In this document: one piece after another, positions 54,164 to 63,367 of the stretch
How positions within the stretch are numbered: position 1 is the stretch's first letter
Layout of the letters: every line of letters begins with the position of its first letter
Source of the DNA: an uncultured Tateyamaria sp.
Lineage (GTDB): Bacteria; Pseudomonadota; Alphaproteobacteria; Rhodobacterales; Rhodobacteraceae
NCBI RefSeq assembly: GCF_947496075.1
Contig: NZ_CANMBJ010000004.1
Coordinates: 620,001-684,000, forward strand
DNA: 64,000 nucleotides
Direction: 5' to 3'
Made by a program: the position numbers and the translations under genes
The notes under the pieces: model-generated
What the model saw: the letters and a program-made list of their open reading frames with translations, nothing else
The model's database searches: none
Told to the model about the DNA's origin: nothing

Positions 54164-54772
54164 CTATCTACACATCGCCTTTATTGCGCGCGCCGTTTCA
54201 CTCTTTGCCGCCGCAATATCGATACATAACTGCTGAGCCCGATCCAACACGGCCCCGTTCTCGACCAGTTCATCGACCAAGCCAAATTCATAAGCTGTTG
54301 CGGCAGGTAACTTTTGACCACCGAGGAAGATCATCTTGGTCCGTGCGGGACCGATCAGCGCCGCCATGCGGACCGGATCGCTGGGTTGTGGCAAGTACCC
54401 CAGCTTCATGACCGGATAAAAGAACTTGGCCGATAGCACGGCAATGCGCAGATCGCAGGCAAGCACCATCCCTGTGGCGCCGCCTGCCACCGTTCCGTTC
54501 AGGGCTGCAATGGTCAGGCCGGGCAAGTCAGCGATGGCCCCCGACAGTTCCTCCCACAAGGGAGAGGTTGCGAGGCCCGCGCGCGCCGCATCCAGATCAG
54601 CACCCGCACTGAACACCTTACCCGTCCCGGTCAGGATAACAGCGGCAGCTTGCCGTGCATCCCGTGCAGTGTCGCGCAGATCGACCAGCATCTGTTCGGT
54701 CAGCGCCCCCGCTTTGTCCGGGCGATTGATCGTGATGGTCCAGATCGGGGCAGAGCGATCAACCTCTATCAT
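54164..54772 (-). CDS. Crotonase-fold protein lacking the hydratase glutamates
   Basis: This 202-residue protein has the crotonase fold: oxyanion region VFSAGADLDAA and the core ALNGTVAGGATGMVLACDLRIA. Where hydratases have glutamates, it has Gly (GGATGM) and Val (FYPVMKLGYLPQP). It is also shorter than the usual 255 residues. It is therefore not a normal hydratase; an isomerase, hydrolase or inactive partner is possible. The ATG overlaps the SDR stop (ATGA), so the pair acts together. Confidence 0.88.
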   Translation of the reverse strand: MIEVDRSAPIWTITINRPDKAGALTEQMLVDLRDTARDARQAAAVILTGTGKVFSAGADLDAARAGLATSPLWEELSGAIADLPGLTIAALNGTVAGGATGMVLACDLRIAVLSAKFFYPVMKLGYLPQPSDPVRMAALIGPARTKMIFLGGQKLPAATAYEFGLVDELVENGAVLDRAQQLCIDIAAAKSETARAIKAMCR

Positions 54773-55521
54773 GTCAGACCCACCCGTGTACGAATGTCGG
54801 GATCTCGCAGTGAAATCTCCTGCCCGATCCAATCGTCTGCATCGGAGGAACACATCCAAAGGAGCGCCTTGGCGGGCCAGTCGGCTGGAATGTGATCGGA
54901 CCAATCAAGCTGACTGACCGGGTTGATACCGCTGGCCTTGATCTCGCGTTGCATCTGGGTGGCCACGGTGCCGGGCGACAGTCCCATAGCGCGGATACCC
55001 GAGCCCGCGTTTTCCTTGTCCACGCATCGGGTCAGCATGGCGGCTCCGGCCTTGGACGCGCAGTAATGCGACCAGGCTTCGACCGGACCATGCGCAGCGC
55101 CGGAACTCACGGTCAAGATCGTGCCGCCCCCTGCCTTCAACATGAAAGGCAGGGCCGCGCGCATGCCATAGAAGACGCCTTTGAGGTTGATGTCGATCGC
55201 GTGGCCCCAGGCATCCGGGTCGGCATCGGACAAATGAGAGATGGGTTCAATCACGCCAGCGTTGCCGACTAGCACATCCAGACCTCCGAACTGGCGAACC
55301 GTGTCGTTCATAGCACTTTCGACGGCAGCATAGCTGCTCACATCACAGGGCAGAGCGATGGCTTGCGGGCCAATTTCGGCAGCCAAGGCAGCGACAGCAT
55401 CGGAACTGCGCGCCACAAGGGCAACATTTGCCCCGGCTTGGGCAAAGACGCGGGCCGTGTCTGCGCCTATCCCGCGGCTGGCACCGGTGATCAACGCCGT
55501 CTTTCCGCTCATATCCTGCAT
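54769..55521 (-). CDS. Short-chain dehydrogenase/reductase
   Basis: This 250-residue SDR has the cofactor motif TGASRGIG, NAGVIEP, and the catalytic Ser, Tyr and Lys in VSSGAA and HYCASKAG. The C-terminal part is classical SDR. It oxidises or reduces an alcohol/ketone with NAD(P)H. ATG 55521 has GGAGGAC upstream. It is coupled to the crotonase-fold gene that follows, which may use its product; no further pathway gene is present. Confidence 0.92.
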   Translation of the reverse strand: MQDMSGKTALITGASRGIGADTARVFAQAGANVALVARSSDAVAALAAEIGPQAIALPCDVSSYAAVESAMNDTVRQFGGLDVLVGNAGVIEPISHLSDADPDAWGHAIDINLKGVFYGMRAALPFMLKAGGGTILTVSSGAAHGPVEAWSHYCASKAGAAMLTRCVDKENAGSGIRAMGLSPGTVATQMQREIKASGINPVSQLDWSDHIPADWPAKALLWMCSSDADDWIGQEISLRDPDIRTRVGLT

Positions 55522-55646
55522 TCTGTCCTCCACTTCATAGACTTGGTCTTGTGGTACGGACAACAGCGGCTTAGGTCCAGCCTGCGGCCTTGACGCTCCG
55601 CGCACTGTCCCGGACGATATGGCCAAAGCTGTTTAAGGATTCTGAT

Positions 55647-57182
55647 ATGTCTCGTATTTCTCATCTTTTTTCCGGCACCGCCTTGGCGCTGTGCCTGCCC
55701 GCCACTGCCGCTTTAGCGGATCTGACAGCCGAGGAGGTATGGGCCGATTGGCAGTCTTACATGTCCAGCGCCGGCTACACTATTACAGCATCCGAAGCAG
55801 TCGAAGCCGGGAGCGTTTCCGTATCCGACATGACCCTGGACGTGGAATTTGCGGATGACACCGGTGCGGGTGCCTTCAAAGTGGTGCTTGAGTCCATCAA
55901 CTTCGTCGAGCAAGGCGATGGCACTGTGGCAATCGAACTGCCCTCAAACACAACAATGAACATGTCCTTTACGCCGGAAACCGGTGAAGACGTGACAGTA
56001 GCTGTCGATTTTGACCAAACCGCGCCGAGCCTGGTTGCGTCCGGTGATCCGGGCGACCTGACATACACATATGCGGCTGAAGCCGCACGCATGGCCTTGC
56101 AAAGCCTCACAATCGACGGCGTCTCGGTTGGCCCCGAGATCGCGCAGGTGGACGTGACCATGACCGATCTGGCACAGGTCGTTCAAACGTCGGTGGGCGA
56201 AGTGCGAAAGATGTCGCAGGACATGTCCATCGCATCCGTCGACTATGACTTCGCGTTCAACGATCCGGAAAGCGACGACAATTTCCAGATCAAGGGCGTG
56301 ATGAACGATCTGAAACTGGACGGCACAGGTGATCTGCCTATCGAAACAGATGTTCAGGACATGAACGCAATGCTGAACGATGGCTTTCAGGCGCAAGCGT
56401 CTTTCACCACGACCGGTGGCAACTACGACATGTCGTTCAGCAGCGAGGAGGATGGAAGCGGCACCGCCAACGCGACATCGACCGGTGCAGAGTTTGACTT
56501 TTCCATCGGACCGGATGGCCTGCTGTACGACGTGGCGCAAAGCGGTGTGGACATGAACATGCTGCTCACAGAGCTGCCGCTGCCTTTGTCCTTCTCGGCC
56601 GCAGAGATCGGTACACGCTTCCTGTTGCCTTTGCAGAAGTCCGATGACGAGCAGGATTTCGGCATGGCTGTCACGCTAACCGATTTCTCAATGTCAGATG
56701 CGATCTGGAGCTTGTTTGACCCAACTTCGCAACTGCCCCGGAACCCAGCGACACTTGTTGTCGATCTGAGTGGTAAGGCAAAGGTGCTGTTTGATTTCCT
56801 GGACCCCGACCAGGCCGAAGCGCTTGAGCAATCGGATACAGTGCCCGGAGAATTGAACGCACTGACCGTCAACAAGCTTGAGCTTGACGCGGTTGGCGCG
56901 CGTCTGACCGGTGCCGGTGACTTCGTGTTCGACAACACCGATCTGACCACATTTGATGGCATGCCGCGCCCTGAAGGCGCGGTTGATTTGACGCTGGTCG
57001 GTGGCAACGGGCTGCTCGACAAGCTGGTGGGCATGGGCCTGCTGCCCGAGGATCAAGCCATGGGTGCCCGTATGATGATGGGCCTGTTTGCCGTGCCTGG
57101 TGAGGGCGAAGACACCCTCAACTCGAAAATCGAAGTCAACGGTGAAGGCCACGTGCTGGCCAACGGTCAGCGCATCCGCTGA
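55647..57182 (+). CDS. DUF2125 periplasmic/outer-membrane protein
   Basis: This 511-residue protein has a signal peptide (SHLFSGTALALCLPATAALA) and a beta-rich acidic chain of the DUF2125 type, which is common in Rhodobacterales and has no known function. The composition (many Asp, Thr, Gly; few Cys or basic residues) and absence of enzyme motifs suggest a structural or lipid-binding periplasmic protein. ATG 55647 is chosen because the signal starts there; the frame from 55590 adds a non-signal segment. A GC hairpin follows the stop. Confidence 0.85.
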   Translation: MSRISHLFSGTALALCLPATAALADLTAEEVWADWQSYMSSAGYTITASEAVEAGSVSVSDMTLDVEFADDTGAGAFKVVLESINFVEQGDGTVAIELPSNTTMNMSFTPETGEDVTVAVDFDQTAPSLVASGDPGDLTYTYAAEAARMALQSLTIDGVSVGPEIAQVDVTMTDLAQVVQTSVGEVRKMSQDMSIASVDYDFAFNDPESDDNFQIKGVMNDLKLDGTGDLPIETDVQDMNAMLNDGFQAQASFTTTGGNYDMSFSSEEDGSGTANATSTGAEFDFSIGPDGLLYDVAQSGVDMNMLLTELPLPLSFSAAEIGTRFLLPLQKSDDEQDFGMAVTLTDFSMSDAIWSLFDPTSQLPRNPATLVVDLSGKAKVLFDFLDPDQAEALEQSDTVPGELNALTVNKLELDAVGARLTGAGDFVFDNTDLTTFDGMPRPEGAVDLTLVGGNGLLDKLVGMGLLPEDQAMGARMMMGLFAVPGEGEDTLNSKIEVNGEGHVLANGQRIR

Positions 57183-57194
57183 CGCAAACATGCG

Positions 57195-57215
57195 GGGCGG
57201 CGCCTGTCGCCGCCC
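57195..57215 (+). terminator. Hairpin after the DUF2125 gene
   Basis: GGGCGGCG (57195-57202) and CGCCGCCC (57208-57215) form an 8-bp stem with a 5-nt loop 12 bp after the stop. The surroundings (stop codon then CGC, later CACCTTAC) resemble the GTAAGGCGGA repeat family in outline. No T-run follows. Confidence 0.5.
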
Positions 57216-57269
57216 TTGCACCTTACCCACTGCACCGCTACCTCAGGCCCAAGATTGCGGAGCAGACCA

Positions 57270-58619
57270 ATGACCCCACCCGACCTGTCGATCCTAAGTC
57301 AACGCTTGCTGCAAGCGGCCAAATCCGCCGGCGCAGATGCCGCCGATGCCATTGCAGTTCAGGGGACATCCCTGTCTGTGGATGTCCGCAGCGGGGCACT
57401 GGAACAGGCCGAACGGTCCGAATCCGTCGACATCGGCCTGCGCGTATTTGTTGGGCAGAAACAGGCCAACGTCTCGGCCTCAGATATCAGTGATCGCACA
57501 ATCGAAGAGATGGCAATGCGGGCTGTCGCCATGGCTGCTGAAGCGCCCGAAGACCCCTTTGCGGGGCTTGCTGAGCCGAGCCAGTTGGCGACCGATTGGG
57601 ACATTGAGGCGCTCGAACTAAACGACGCGTCGCCAGAACCAGCCGCCGAAGATCTGCAGTCCGATGCCCTTGCAGCCGAAGCCGCCGCGATGGACGTGCA
57701 GAATATCAGCCAGGTCGAGCAAGCCTCGGCCGGTTATGGCGCGCGCAACATATGGCTGGCGGCCAGCAATGGGTTTTCCGGGGGCTACCGTCGCACCGAC
57801 CGGGCGCTGAGTTGTGTTGCCATCGCAGGTAGCGGCACAAATATGGAGCGGGACTACAGCGGCGACAGTCGTATCTTTCAATCTGACCTGCGCAGCGCAG
57901 AAGACATCGGAACCGAAGCAGGCATGCGCACAATTGATCGCATCGGCGCCCGGAAACCACCCACCGGCACCTACCCGGTGCTGTTCGACGAACGGATTTC
58001 ATCGTCACTGATTGGTCATCTTTTGGCGGCTGCAAACGGGTCAAACATTGCACGTGGGTCGTCCTGGCTACGCGAGAAACTGGGGCAAACTGTATTGCCG
58101 GAGGGCCTGAACCTGGTTGAAGACCCGCACCGCCCTCGTACGTCGGGCACACGTCCCTTTGACGCCGAGGGTTTGCCAACGCAACGCCGAACCATTGTCG
58201 AAAACGGCGTTCTGACCGGATGGACACTTGACCTTTCAACCGCGCGGAAGTTGGGAATGGCGCCGACAGGCAATGCAGCACGGGGCACATCCGCCCCGCC
58301 CAGCCCATCCAACTGGAATGTAACGTTGGACGCGGGCACCGCCACGCGCGACGACCTGATCCGCGATATGGGTACCGGTTTACTCGTCACCTCGATGATC
58401 GGTTCGACCATCAACCCGAACACCGGCGACTACTCACGCGGGGCGGCGGGTATGTGGATCGAGAACGGACAGATCACATACCCGGTCAATGAATGCACCA
58501 TTGCGGGCAACTTGATCGAGATGCTGCGCCAAATGACACCAGCCAACGATGCACGCACACATCTGAGCCGCGTGGTCCCGTCCTTGTTGATCCCGAGCAT
58601 GACCCTTGCCGGCAGCTGA
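57270..58619 (+). CDS. pmbA: TldE/PmbA-family metalloprotease subunit
   Basis: This 449-residue protein matches TldE/PmbA. It has GTSLSVDVRSGALEQAERSES at the N-terminus, then SGTRPFDAEGLPTQRRTIVENGVL and a C-terminal TINPNTGDYSRGAAGMWIENGQI...NLIEMLRQM. With TldD it forms a heterodimeric protease acting on peptide antibiotics and unfolded peptides; TldE is the non-catalytic partner. No tldD is in the window. ATG 57270 is the family-like start. It overlaps the next gene by 14 nt. Confidence 0.93.
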   Translation: MTPPDLSILSQRLLQAAKSAGADAADAIAVQGTSLSVDVRSGALEQAERSESVDIGLRVFVGQKQANVSASDISDRTIEEMAMRAVAMAAEAPEDPFAGLAEPSQLATDWDIEALELNDASPEPAAEDLQSDALAAEAAAMDVQNISQVEQASAGYGARNIWLAASNGFSGGYRRTDRALSCVAIAGSGTNMERDYSGDSRIFQSDLRSAEDIGTEAGMRTIDRIGARKPPTGTYPVLFDERISSSLIGHLLAAANGSNIARGSSWLREKLGQTVLPEGLNLVEDPHRPRTSGTRPFDAEGLPTQRRTIVENGVLTGWTLDLSTARKLGMAPTGNAARGTSAPPSPSNWNVTLDAGTATRDDLIRDMGTGLLVTSMIGSTINPNTGDYSRGAAGMWIENGQITYPVNECTIAGNLIEMLRQMTPANDARTHLSRVVPSLLIPSMTLAGS

Positions 58620-59388
58620 TCTGCCCCTTTTGGTTGATGCCGCCCGCATCGCGGGGCGGGTTGCGACCAGCTTTGTCGGTCCATCTGCGGCCCGGTGGGA
58701 CAAACCCGACGATGCAGGCCCTGTAACCGAGGCCGACCTGGCCGTGAACGATGCGCTTGCATCAAGCCTACGCCTTGCGCGTCCAGATTATGGCTGGCTG
58801 TCGGAAGAGACGGAAGATGACGACGCTCGCCTTTCGGCTGACACGGTTTTTATCATCGACCCAATCGACGGAACACGCAGCTTCGTCGAAGGCGGACGGA
58901 CCTGGGCCATCTCAATTGCCATCGCACACAAGGGACAGATCAGCGCTGCCGTTATCTATTTGCCGCGCCGTGGCAAACTCTATGCCGCTGGCATTGGTTT
59001 GGGGGCCACGTTGAATGGCGCATCACTGACAGCGACACAGGCTGGCATGGCACCTGACAGCACCGTTCTGGCTGCACGACCCACGTTCCATGACAAGCAC
59101 TGGCGCGATGGCGCCCCGCCAATTGATCGGCATTATCGCCCGTCGCTTGCGTATCGTTTGTCGCTTGTCGGCCAAGGCCGGTTTGACGGAATGCTCACCC
59201 TGCGGCCCAGTTGGGAATGGGACATCGCGGCTGGTGCGCTGATCGTGACAGAGGCAGGCGGCAGGATCACGGACCGCACGGGAGCACCATTGCGTTTCAA
59301 CAACGCCCATCCGGCTTTGAATGGTGTCGTCGCGGCGGGACCGCATCTCCACAGCGCATTGGTTGGTCGGTTGGGGCCTGTCCGTTAG
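58606..59388 (+). CDS. Inositol monophosphatase family protein (CysQ-like)
   Basis: This 260-residue phosphatase has the lithium-sensitive metal motifs: SEETEDD with the ligand Glu, IDPIDGTRSFVEGG with two Asp, and SWEWDIAAGALIVTEAGG with the last Asp. It removes phosphate from inositol phosphate, PAP or a related substrate. The closest name is 3'(2'),5'-bisphosphate nucleotidase (CysQ), but the substrate is not certain. The only start before the conserved region is the TTG at 58606, which overlaps pmbA. Confidence 0.9.
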   Translation: MPAADLPLLVDAARIAGRVATSFVGPSAARWDKPDDAGPVTEADLAVNDALASSLRLARPDYGWLSEETEDDDARLSADTVFIIDPIDGTRSFVEGGRTWAISIAIAHKGQISAAVIYLPRRGKLYAAGIGLGATLNGASLTATQAGMAPDSTVLAARPTFHDKHWRDGAPPIDRHYRPSLAYRLSLVGQGRFDGMLTLRPSWEWDIAAGALIVTEAGGRITDRTGAPLRFNNAHPALNGVVAAGPHLHSALVGRLGPVR

Positions 59389-59466
59389 ACCTGATTACCT
59401 TGACCCTCCGACCCATATGCGCAAACTGCGCGCGGCATGCCCAGCCCATAGTTAAAGGAAATTGCA

Positions 59467-59709
59467 ATGACACAGCGCCTGCATCTCGTCTTTGGTGGCG
59501 AACTGGTGGACCCGTCCCGGAACGTGTTCAAGGACGTTGACGATTTGCATATCGTCGGGATTTTCCCGAACTACCAGGCAGCCTACGACGCTTGGAAATC
59601 CGAAGCGCAGCGCACCGTCGATAACGCGCACATGCGTTACTACATTGCGCATCTCCACCGCCTGCGCGACGAAGAGAACGCTGCAACTGCAACCGAAGAA
59701 CTCGGCTGA
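59467..59709 (+). CDS. DUF4170 small protein
   Basis: This 80-residue protein has the DUF4170 pattern: LHLVFGGELVDPSRNVFKDVDDLHIVGIFPNYQAAYDAWKSEAQRTVDNAHMRYYIAHLHRL. Function is unknown. It sits directly before the waaA-like and lpxK genes, a neighbourhood that links it by position to lipid A/LPS synthesis in alphaproteobacteria. ATG 59467 has AAAGGAA seven to eight bases upstream. Confidence 0.9.
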   Translation: MTQRLHLVFGGELVDPSRNVFKDVDDLHIVGIFPNYQAAYDAWKSEAQRTVDNAHMRYYIAHLHRLRDEENAATATEELG

Positions 59710-59716
59710 TAACCAC

Positions 59717-60937
59717 GTGCGCGGATCGCTTGGGCTGTCGGCCTATCGCACAGTGTCAGGGCGGCGCGCGCCGCCCCCCTTTGCACCCACTCGGGACAGA
59801 CCATCCGGTGAACTGGTTTGGATTCATGCGGCCGAACCGGGCAACAACCGTGCGCTCAATGATCTAGCCCATCGGCTGACCGCAATGCGACCTGGATGCA
59901 GCGTTTTGTTGACAGCAGCGCATGATGATTTTGGCGACCGCGGCTCTGACTGCATCTGGCAGGAATCGATGCCGCCCGATCATCCCGTTGTTACAGACGC
60001 GTTTATTGCCCACTGGGCGCCCGATGTTCTGATCTGGGCCTGGGGTGATCTGTTGCCCAACTTAATCCTGTCTGCGGCCGAGAAGGGTACCCACATGATG
60101 TTGGTGGATGCTGCCCGAGATGGATTTGAAAGCAGACGTGACCGGTGGCTACCGGAAGTGCCCCGCGCCCTTCTTGCGCAGTTTGACCACGTCACCGCGC
60201 GCGACGAAGACGCGCATCTCCGTCTTGCGCAGATGGGTCGCCCGGTCTCTGCAATGGAACTGGCACAGCCGCTGCATCCGTTTGGTAAAATGATGCCCGC
60301 TGTTGAAAGTGATTTGGCAGATCTGGCGGCCGCGCTTGGGGGGCGACCGACATGGCTGTCTGCACGCACCTCGCCGGCGGAATGTCCAAGCGTGTTGGCA
60401 GCTCATAAAACGGCGCTCAAGGCATCGCACCGGTTGCTGCTGGTGCTGCACTTCTCCGATCCAGCGCAAGCGCAAGAAGCGGAAAAACATGCAAGCGACC
60501 AGGGGTTGCGCGTTGCCAACTGGGCCGACAGTGCCTTTCCGGACGAGAACACACAAATTCTGATCGCTGACGAAGATGCGGAACTCGGGTTATGGCTGCG
60601 CGTGGCCACCGTAACATTCCTGGGTGGGTCCATGAGAACTGGTTCAGACGTATGTGACCCTTACTCCGTTGCAGCACATGGAACGGCTATCATTTACGGC
60701 CCCCATGTCGGCCCCCATGTCGATGCTTTCACGCGATTGATGAATGCGGGTGCCGCCCGGATCGTGAATGACACCACGTCACTCGGTAGGGCTGTGGGTC
60801 AGATGATCACACCCGATCACGCTGCACATATGGCCATGGCCGGATGGGATGTGGTGACACGCGGCGCGGACAGTCTCGACCGGATCATCTCGCTGACGCA
60901 AACCCGCCTTGACGCACGACACAAAGGAAAACCCTAA
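59717..60937 (+). CDS. Kdo-transferase-like glycosyltransferase (WaaA/KdtA type)
   Basis: This 406-residue protein has the WaaA outline: [33 protein letters not shown], a C-terminal sugar-nucleotide domain with [24 protein letters not shown]. WaaA joins Kdo to lipid A at the inner membrane. It lacks the usual N-terminal anchor helix and, where canonical WaaA has HAASVGE with the catalytic Glu, this has HAAEPGN. Position upstream of lpxK supports a lipid A-linked role. The start is a GTG at 59717 without a strong ribosome site. Its stop overlaps the lpxK ATG (TAATG). Confidence 0.82.
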   Translation: MRGSLGLSAYRTVSGRRAPPPFAPTRDRPSGELVWIHAAEPGNNRALNDLAHRLTAMRPGCSVLLTAAHDDFGDRGSDCIWQESMPPDHPVVTDAFIAHWAPDVLIWAWGDLLPNLILSAAEKGTHMMLVDAARDGFESRRDRWLPEVPRALLAQFDHVTARDEDAHLRLAQMGRPVSAMELAQPLHPFGKMMPAVESDLADLAAALGGRPTWLSARTSPAECPSVLAAHKTALKASHRLLLVLHFSDPAQAQEAEKHASDQGLRVANWADSAFPDENTQILIADEDAELGLWLRVATVTFLGGSMRTGSDVCDPYSVAAHGTAIIYGPHVGPHVDAFTRLMNAGAARIVNDTTSLGRAVGQMITPDHAAHMAMAGWDVVTRGADSLDRIISLTQTRLDARHKGKP

Positions 60938-61935
60938 TGCGGGCCCCGGCTTTCTGGTCCAAACCGCAACCTGACTGGACGGCGCGGCTGCTGAAACCAC
61001 TTGGTGCGCTCTATGCACGCGCCACGGCACGCCGACTTGCCCGCGGCACGCCGGAAAGGGTGCCGGTTCCCGTCATTTGCGTTGGCAATATAAACGCAGG
61101 CGGCACCGGTAAGACACCCACGGTGATGGCAATCGCCGAACGGCTAAGGAACGCCTTTCACGACCCTCATATTGTCAGCCGTGGCTATGGTGGAACCGAA
61201 ACTGGCCCCGTTGAGGTAAACCCGACCCAACACAAGGCCGAACAAGTTGGGGACGAACCGCTACTGCTCAGCGCCTTTGCCCGGACATGGGTTGCCCGCG
61301 ACCGCGCTGCCGGGGCGCATGCTGCGATTGCGGCCGGGGCAACAGTGATCATCCTGGATGATGGTTTCCAGAACCCAACCCTGCACCAAGACATATCCAT
61401 CGTAGTTGTGGATGCCGAAACCGGCTTCGGCAACGGCCTGTGCCTGCCGGCAGGACCATTGCGCGAACCTGTGGAAGCCGGACTGGCGCGGGCGGACATG
61501 ATATTGTCGATCGGCCCGAAAGAGGCACAAAGCCAGTTTGACACCAGCCGCCTTCCACAAGCGTTGCCGCACATCCGGGCCGACCTGCAGCCGCTGCAAA
61601 CCGGGATGGACTGGACGAACACACCAATGGTCGCCTTCGCCGGGATCGGACGACCGGACAAGTTTTTCAACACCTTGCGCGGGCTTGGAGCAAACGTTGT
61701 CCGCACCGAAGCACTCGGCGATCACCAGAAACTCAGCACTGCATTCCTGACCCGTCTGGAACGCGAAGCACGCAGCATCGGTGCACAACTGGTCACAACG
61801 GAAAAGGATGCAGCGCGATTGCCGGCCGCTTTCCGATCAAGGGTCATCACCCTGCCCGTCAGACTCGTCTTCGAAAACCCGGACCAACTGGACGCGAAAC
61901 TCAACGCGCTGCCAAAACCAACTTCTTCTGACTGA
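60937..61935 (+). CDS. lpxK: Tetraacyldisaccharide 4'-kinase LpxK
   Basis: This 332-residue kinase has the P-loop [13 protein letters not shown] (about residues 49-61), [13 protein letters not shown] and [13 protein letters not shown]. It phosphorylates the 4' position of the lipid A disaccharide. Hydrophobic N-terminal residues associate it with the membrane. Its last codons and stop (61923-61935) lie inside a copy of an intergenic repeat, so the final residues TSSD are encoded by that repeat. Confidence 0.95.
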   Translation: MRAPAFWSKPQPDWTARLLKPLGALYARATARRLARGTPERVPVPVICVGNINAGGTGKTPTVMAIAERLRNAFHDPHIVSRGYGGTETGPVEVNPTQHKAEQVGDEPLLLSAFARTWVARDRAAGAHAAIAAGATVIILDDGFQNPTLHQDISIVVVDAETGFGNGLCLPAGPLREPVEAGLARADMILSIGPKEAQSQFDTSRLPQALPHIRADLQPLQTGMDWTNTPMVAFAGIGRPDKFFNTLRGLGANVVRTEALGDHQKLSTAFLTRLEREARSIGAQLVTTEKDAARLPAAFRSRVITLPVRLVFENPDQLDAKLNALPKPTSSD

Positions 61936-61942
61936 AAATACC
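61923..61942 (+). repeat. Repeat copy overlapping the lpxK stop
   Basis: TTCTTCTGACTGAAAATACC includes the lpxK stop (TGA 61933-61935). Copies at 6957-6976 (minus) and 17760-17779 match at 19 of 20 bases each. Confidence 0.8.
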
Positions 61943-62068
61943 ACCGCCGGAGGCGCAAACGCAGCCGATAGGCGCGTATGGAAAACATCATGTCGCGCGT
62001 TAGCGCGTCTATTCGACAGATACAAAAAGCGCGGTGCCCAACCATCAGGCCGGGCACTGCATATCAGA

Positions 62069-62767
62069 TCAGCTGCCTGCCGCCTCGTCGATCAGGCGGG
62101 ACATCTCGTTGTAAGCCATATTGTTGTACTTGGTGCCGTTGATGACAAAGCTTGGGGTCGAATTGATGCCATCCTCTGCCGCGTTCTGCTGATACCAAGC
62201 GACAAGTGTACGAAGGTTGTCAGCATCTGTCAGGCACGCCTCAATCGTGTCACCCGACAGACCGGCCAAGCGACCGATCTTGCGCAGCTCGTCCGCGATC
62301 TGTGCTGGATCCCCGCCACCAGCACGCGCCCATTCGGACTGCCCGGAATACAGCATATCTGTGACGCCAAAGAAGGTTTCAGGCGTGCCAGCGCAGCGTG
62401 CAATGGCCGAGGCCCAGAGGCCAAACCGGTCAAAGTACACTTCGCGGTAGATGAAGTTGACCTTGCCCGCATCGATGTAGTCCGACTTGAGTTGCTTGTA
62501 TGCACCGGTGTGGAAAGTCGCGCAGTGCGGGCAGGTGTAGCTCGCATACTCAATCACTGTGACGGGCGCATCTGGGTTGCCCAACTGCATTTCGACCACC
62601 GATGACGTGTCGATATCATCCGATGCTTCCTGTGCATTGGCCGCACCAAGCAAGCGCTCGGCCTGTGCCTGTTCCTGCGCGCTAGGCCCGCTGGATTGCA
62701 TCGAACTATAAAGGAAATACCCTCCAACGCCGACAACAACGGCGAGGATAGCAACGATACGGTTCAT
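62069..62767 (-). CDS. DsbA-family thioredoxin-fold protein
   Basis: This 232-residue protein has an N-terminal membrane anchor or uncleaved signal (IVAILAVVVGVGGYFLYSS), a linker, then a DsbA-like thioredoxin fold with CPHC in EYASYTCPHCATFHTG and the cis-Pro in INSTPSFVINGTKY. It probably oxidises or isomerises disulfides in the periplasm. It starts inside the stop overlap of the DUF721 gene (ATGA), so both are one operon. Confidence 0.92.
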   Translation of the reverse strand: MNRIVAILAVVVGVGGYFLYSSMQSSGPSAQEQAQAERLLGAANAQEASDDIDTSSVVEMQLGNPDAPVTVIEYASYTCPHCATFHTGAYKQLKSDYIDAGKVNFIYREVYFDRFGLWASAIARCAGTPETFFGVTDMLYSGQSEWARAGGGDPAQIADELRKIGRLAGLSGDTIEACLTDADNLRTLVAWYQQNAAEDGINSTPSFVINGTKYNNMAYNEMSRLIDEAAGS

Positions 62768-63285
62768 GTGCGTGTTCCTTGTTTTTCTTTTGTAAGGATA
62801 TGTGCACCCAGCCGTTCCAGGGCTGCGCGCAATGTTTCGTCTTCGACAGGGGCAACCACATGGGCTGCAGCCTGGGTCATCTCAGGCGCTGGCTCTGTCG
62901 GCGCGGTGTCTTTAGACCGATGTTCAAACGCCACCTGCCCATCGGCAAAACCGGTGGCCGCTGTTTGCGTGATCCGAATACGCGCAATGGCATTGTAGCC
63001 ATAGACCGCGTTTACCCGTTCGCGCAGCTGGTCCTTCTGCATCTCCAGCATTGGGGCTTGTGCCCCCGTGGTCAGCAGGGTCAACGTCGCCCCCATACCG
63101 CCACGGCCATAGCTGACCTCGACCGGGCGAGCAATGGCAGCCACGTCTGCCCCAGCCACTTCGGCCCAATCTGTCAATAGGCGGCTCTGGGCAAAGCCCC
63201 GGCTTTCACTGGCCTGCCGAATCCGCCCGGTCAGCAAAGATGCTGTCCGTTTGAACCCTTTTGTACTGGCACGCCGCATGGCCAT
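62764..63285 (-). CDS. DUF721 (DciA-like) protein
   Basis: This 173-residue protein has the DUF721 core: LLTDWAEVAGADVAAIARPVEVSYGRGG and LEMQKDQLRERVNAVYGYNAIARIRITQT. The domain defines DciA, the ancestral loader of DnaB helicase at the origin, so a role in replication initiation is likely by family. ATG 63285 is chosen for its AGGGAA site; GTG 63303 is in frame. Confidence 0.88.
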   Translation of the reverse strand: MAMRRASTKGFKRTASLLTGRIRQASESRGFAQSRLLTDWAEVAGADVAAIARPVEVSYGRGGMGATLTLLTTGAQAPMLEMQKDQLRERVNAVYGYNAIARIRITQTAATGFADGQVAFEHRSKDTAPTEPAPEMTQAAAHVVAPVEDETLRAALERLGAHILTKEKQGTRT

Positions 63286-63367
63286 GGCTATGTTCCCTGT
63301 CACTCACTCGTGATCATAGCGGATCAATGCGTGATCACCAGCAATCTCAATAGGAGAGCCATAACTC

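Noticed and set aside
54143..54170. TTGACA with TATCTA 16 bp on, plus strand
   Set aside because: Only the -35 is good, and nothing but the antisense of the crotonase-fold gene lies downstream.
59755..59776. GC-rich palindrome near the start of the waaA-like gene
   Set aside because: It lies inside a coding frame with Arg-Arg-Ala-Pro codons and is explained by codon choice.
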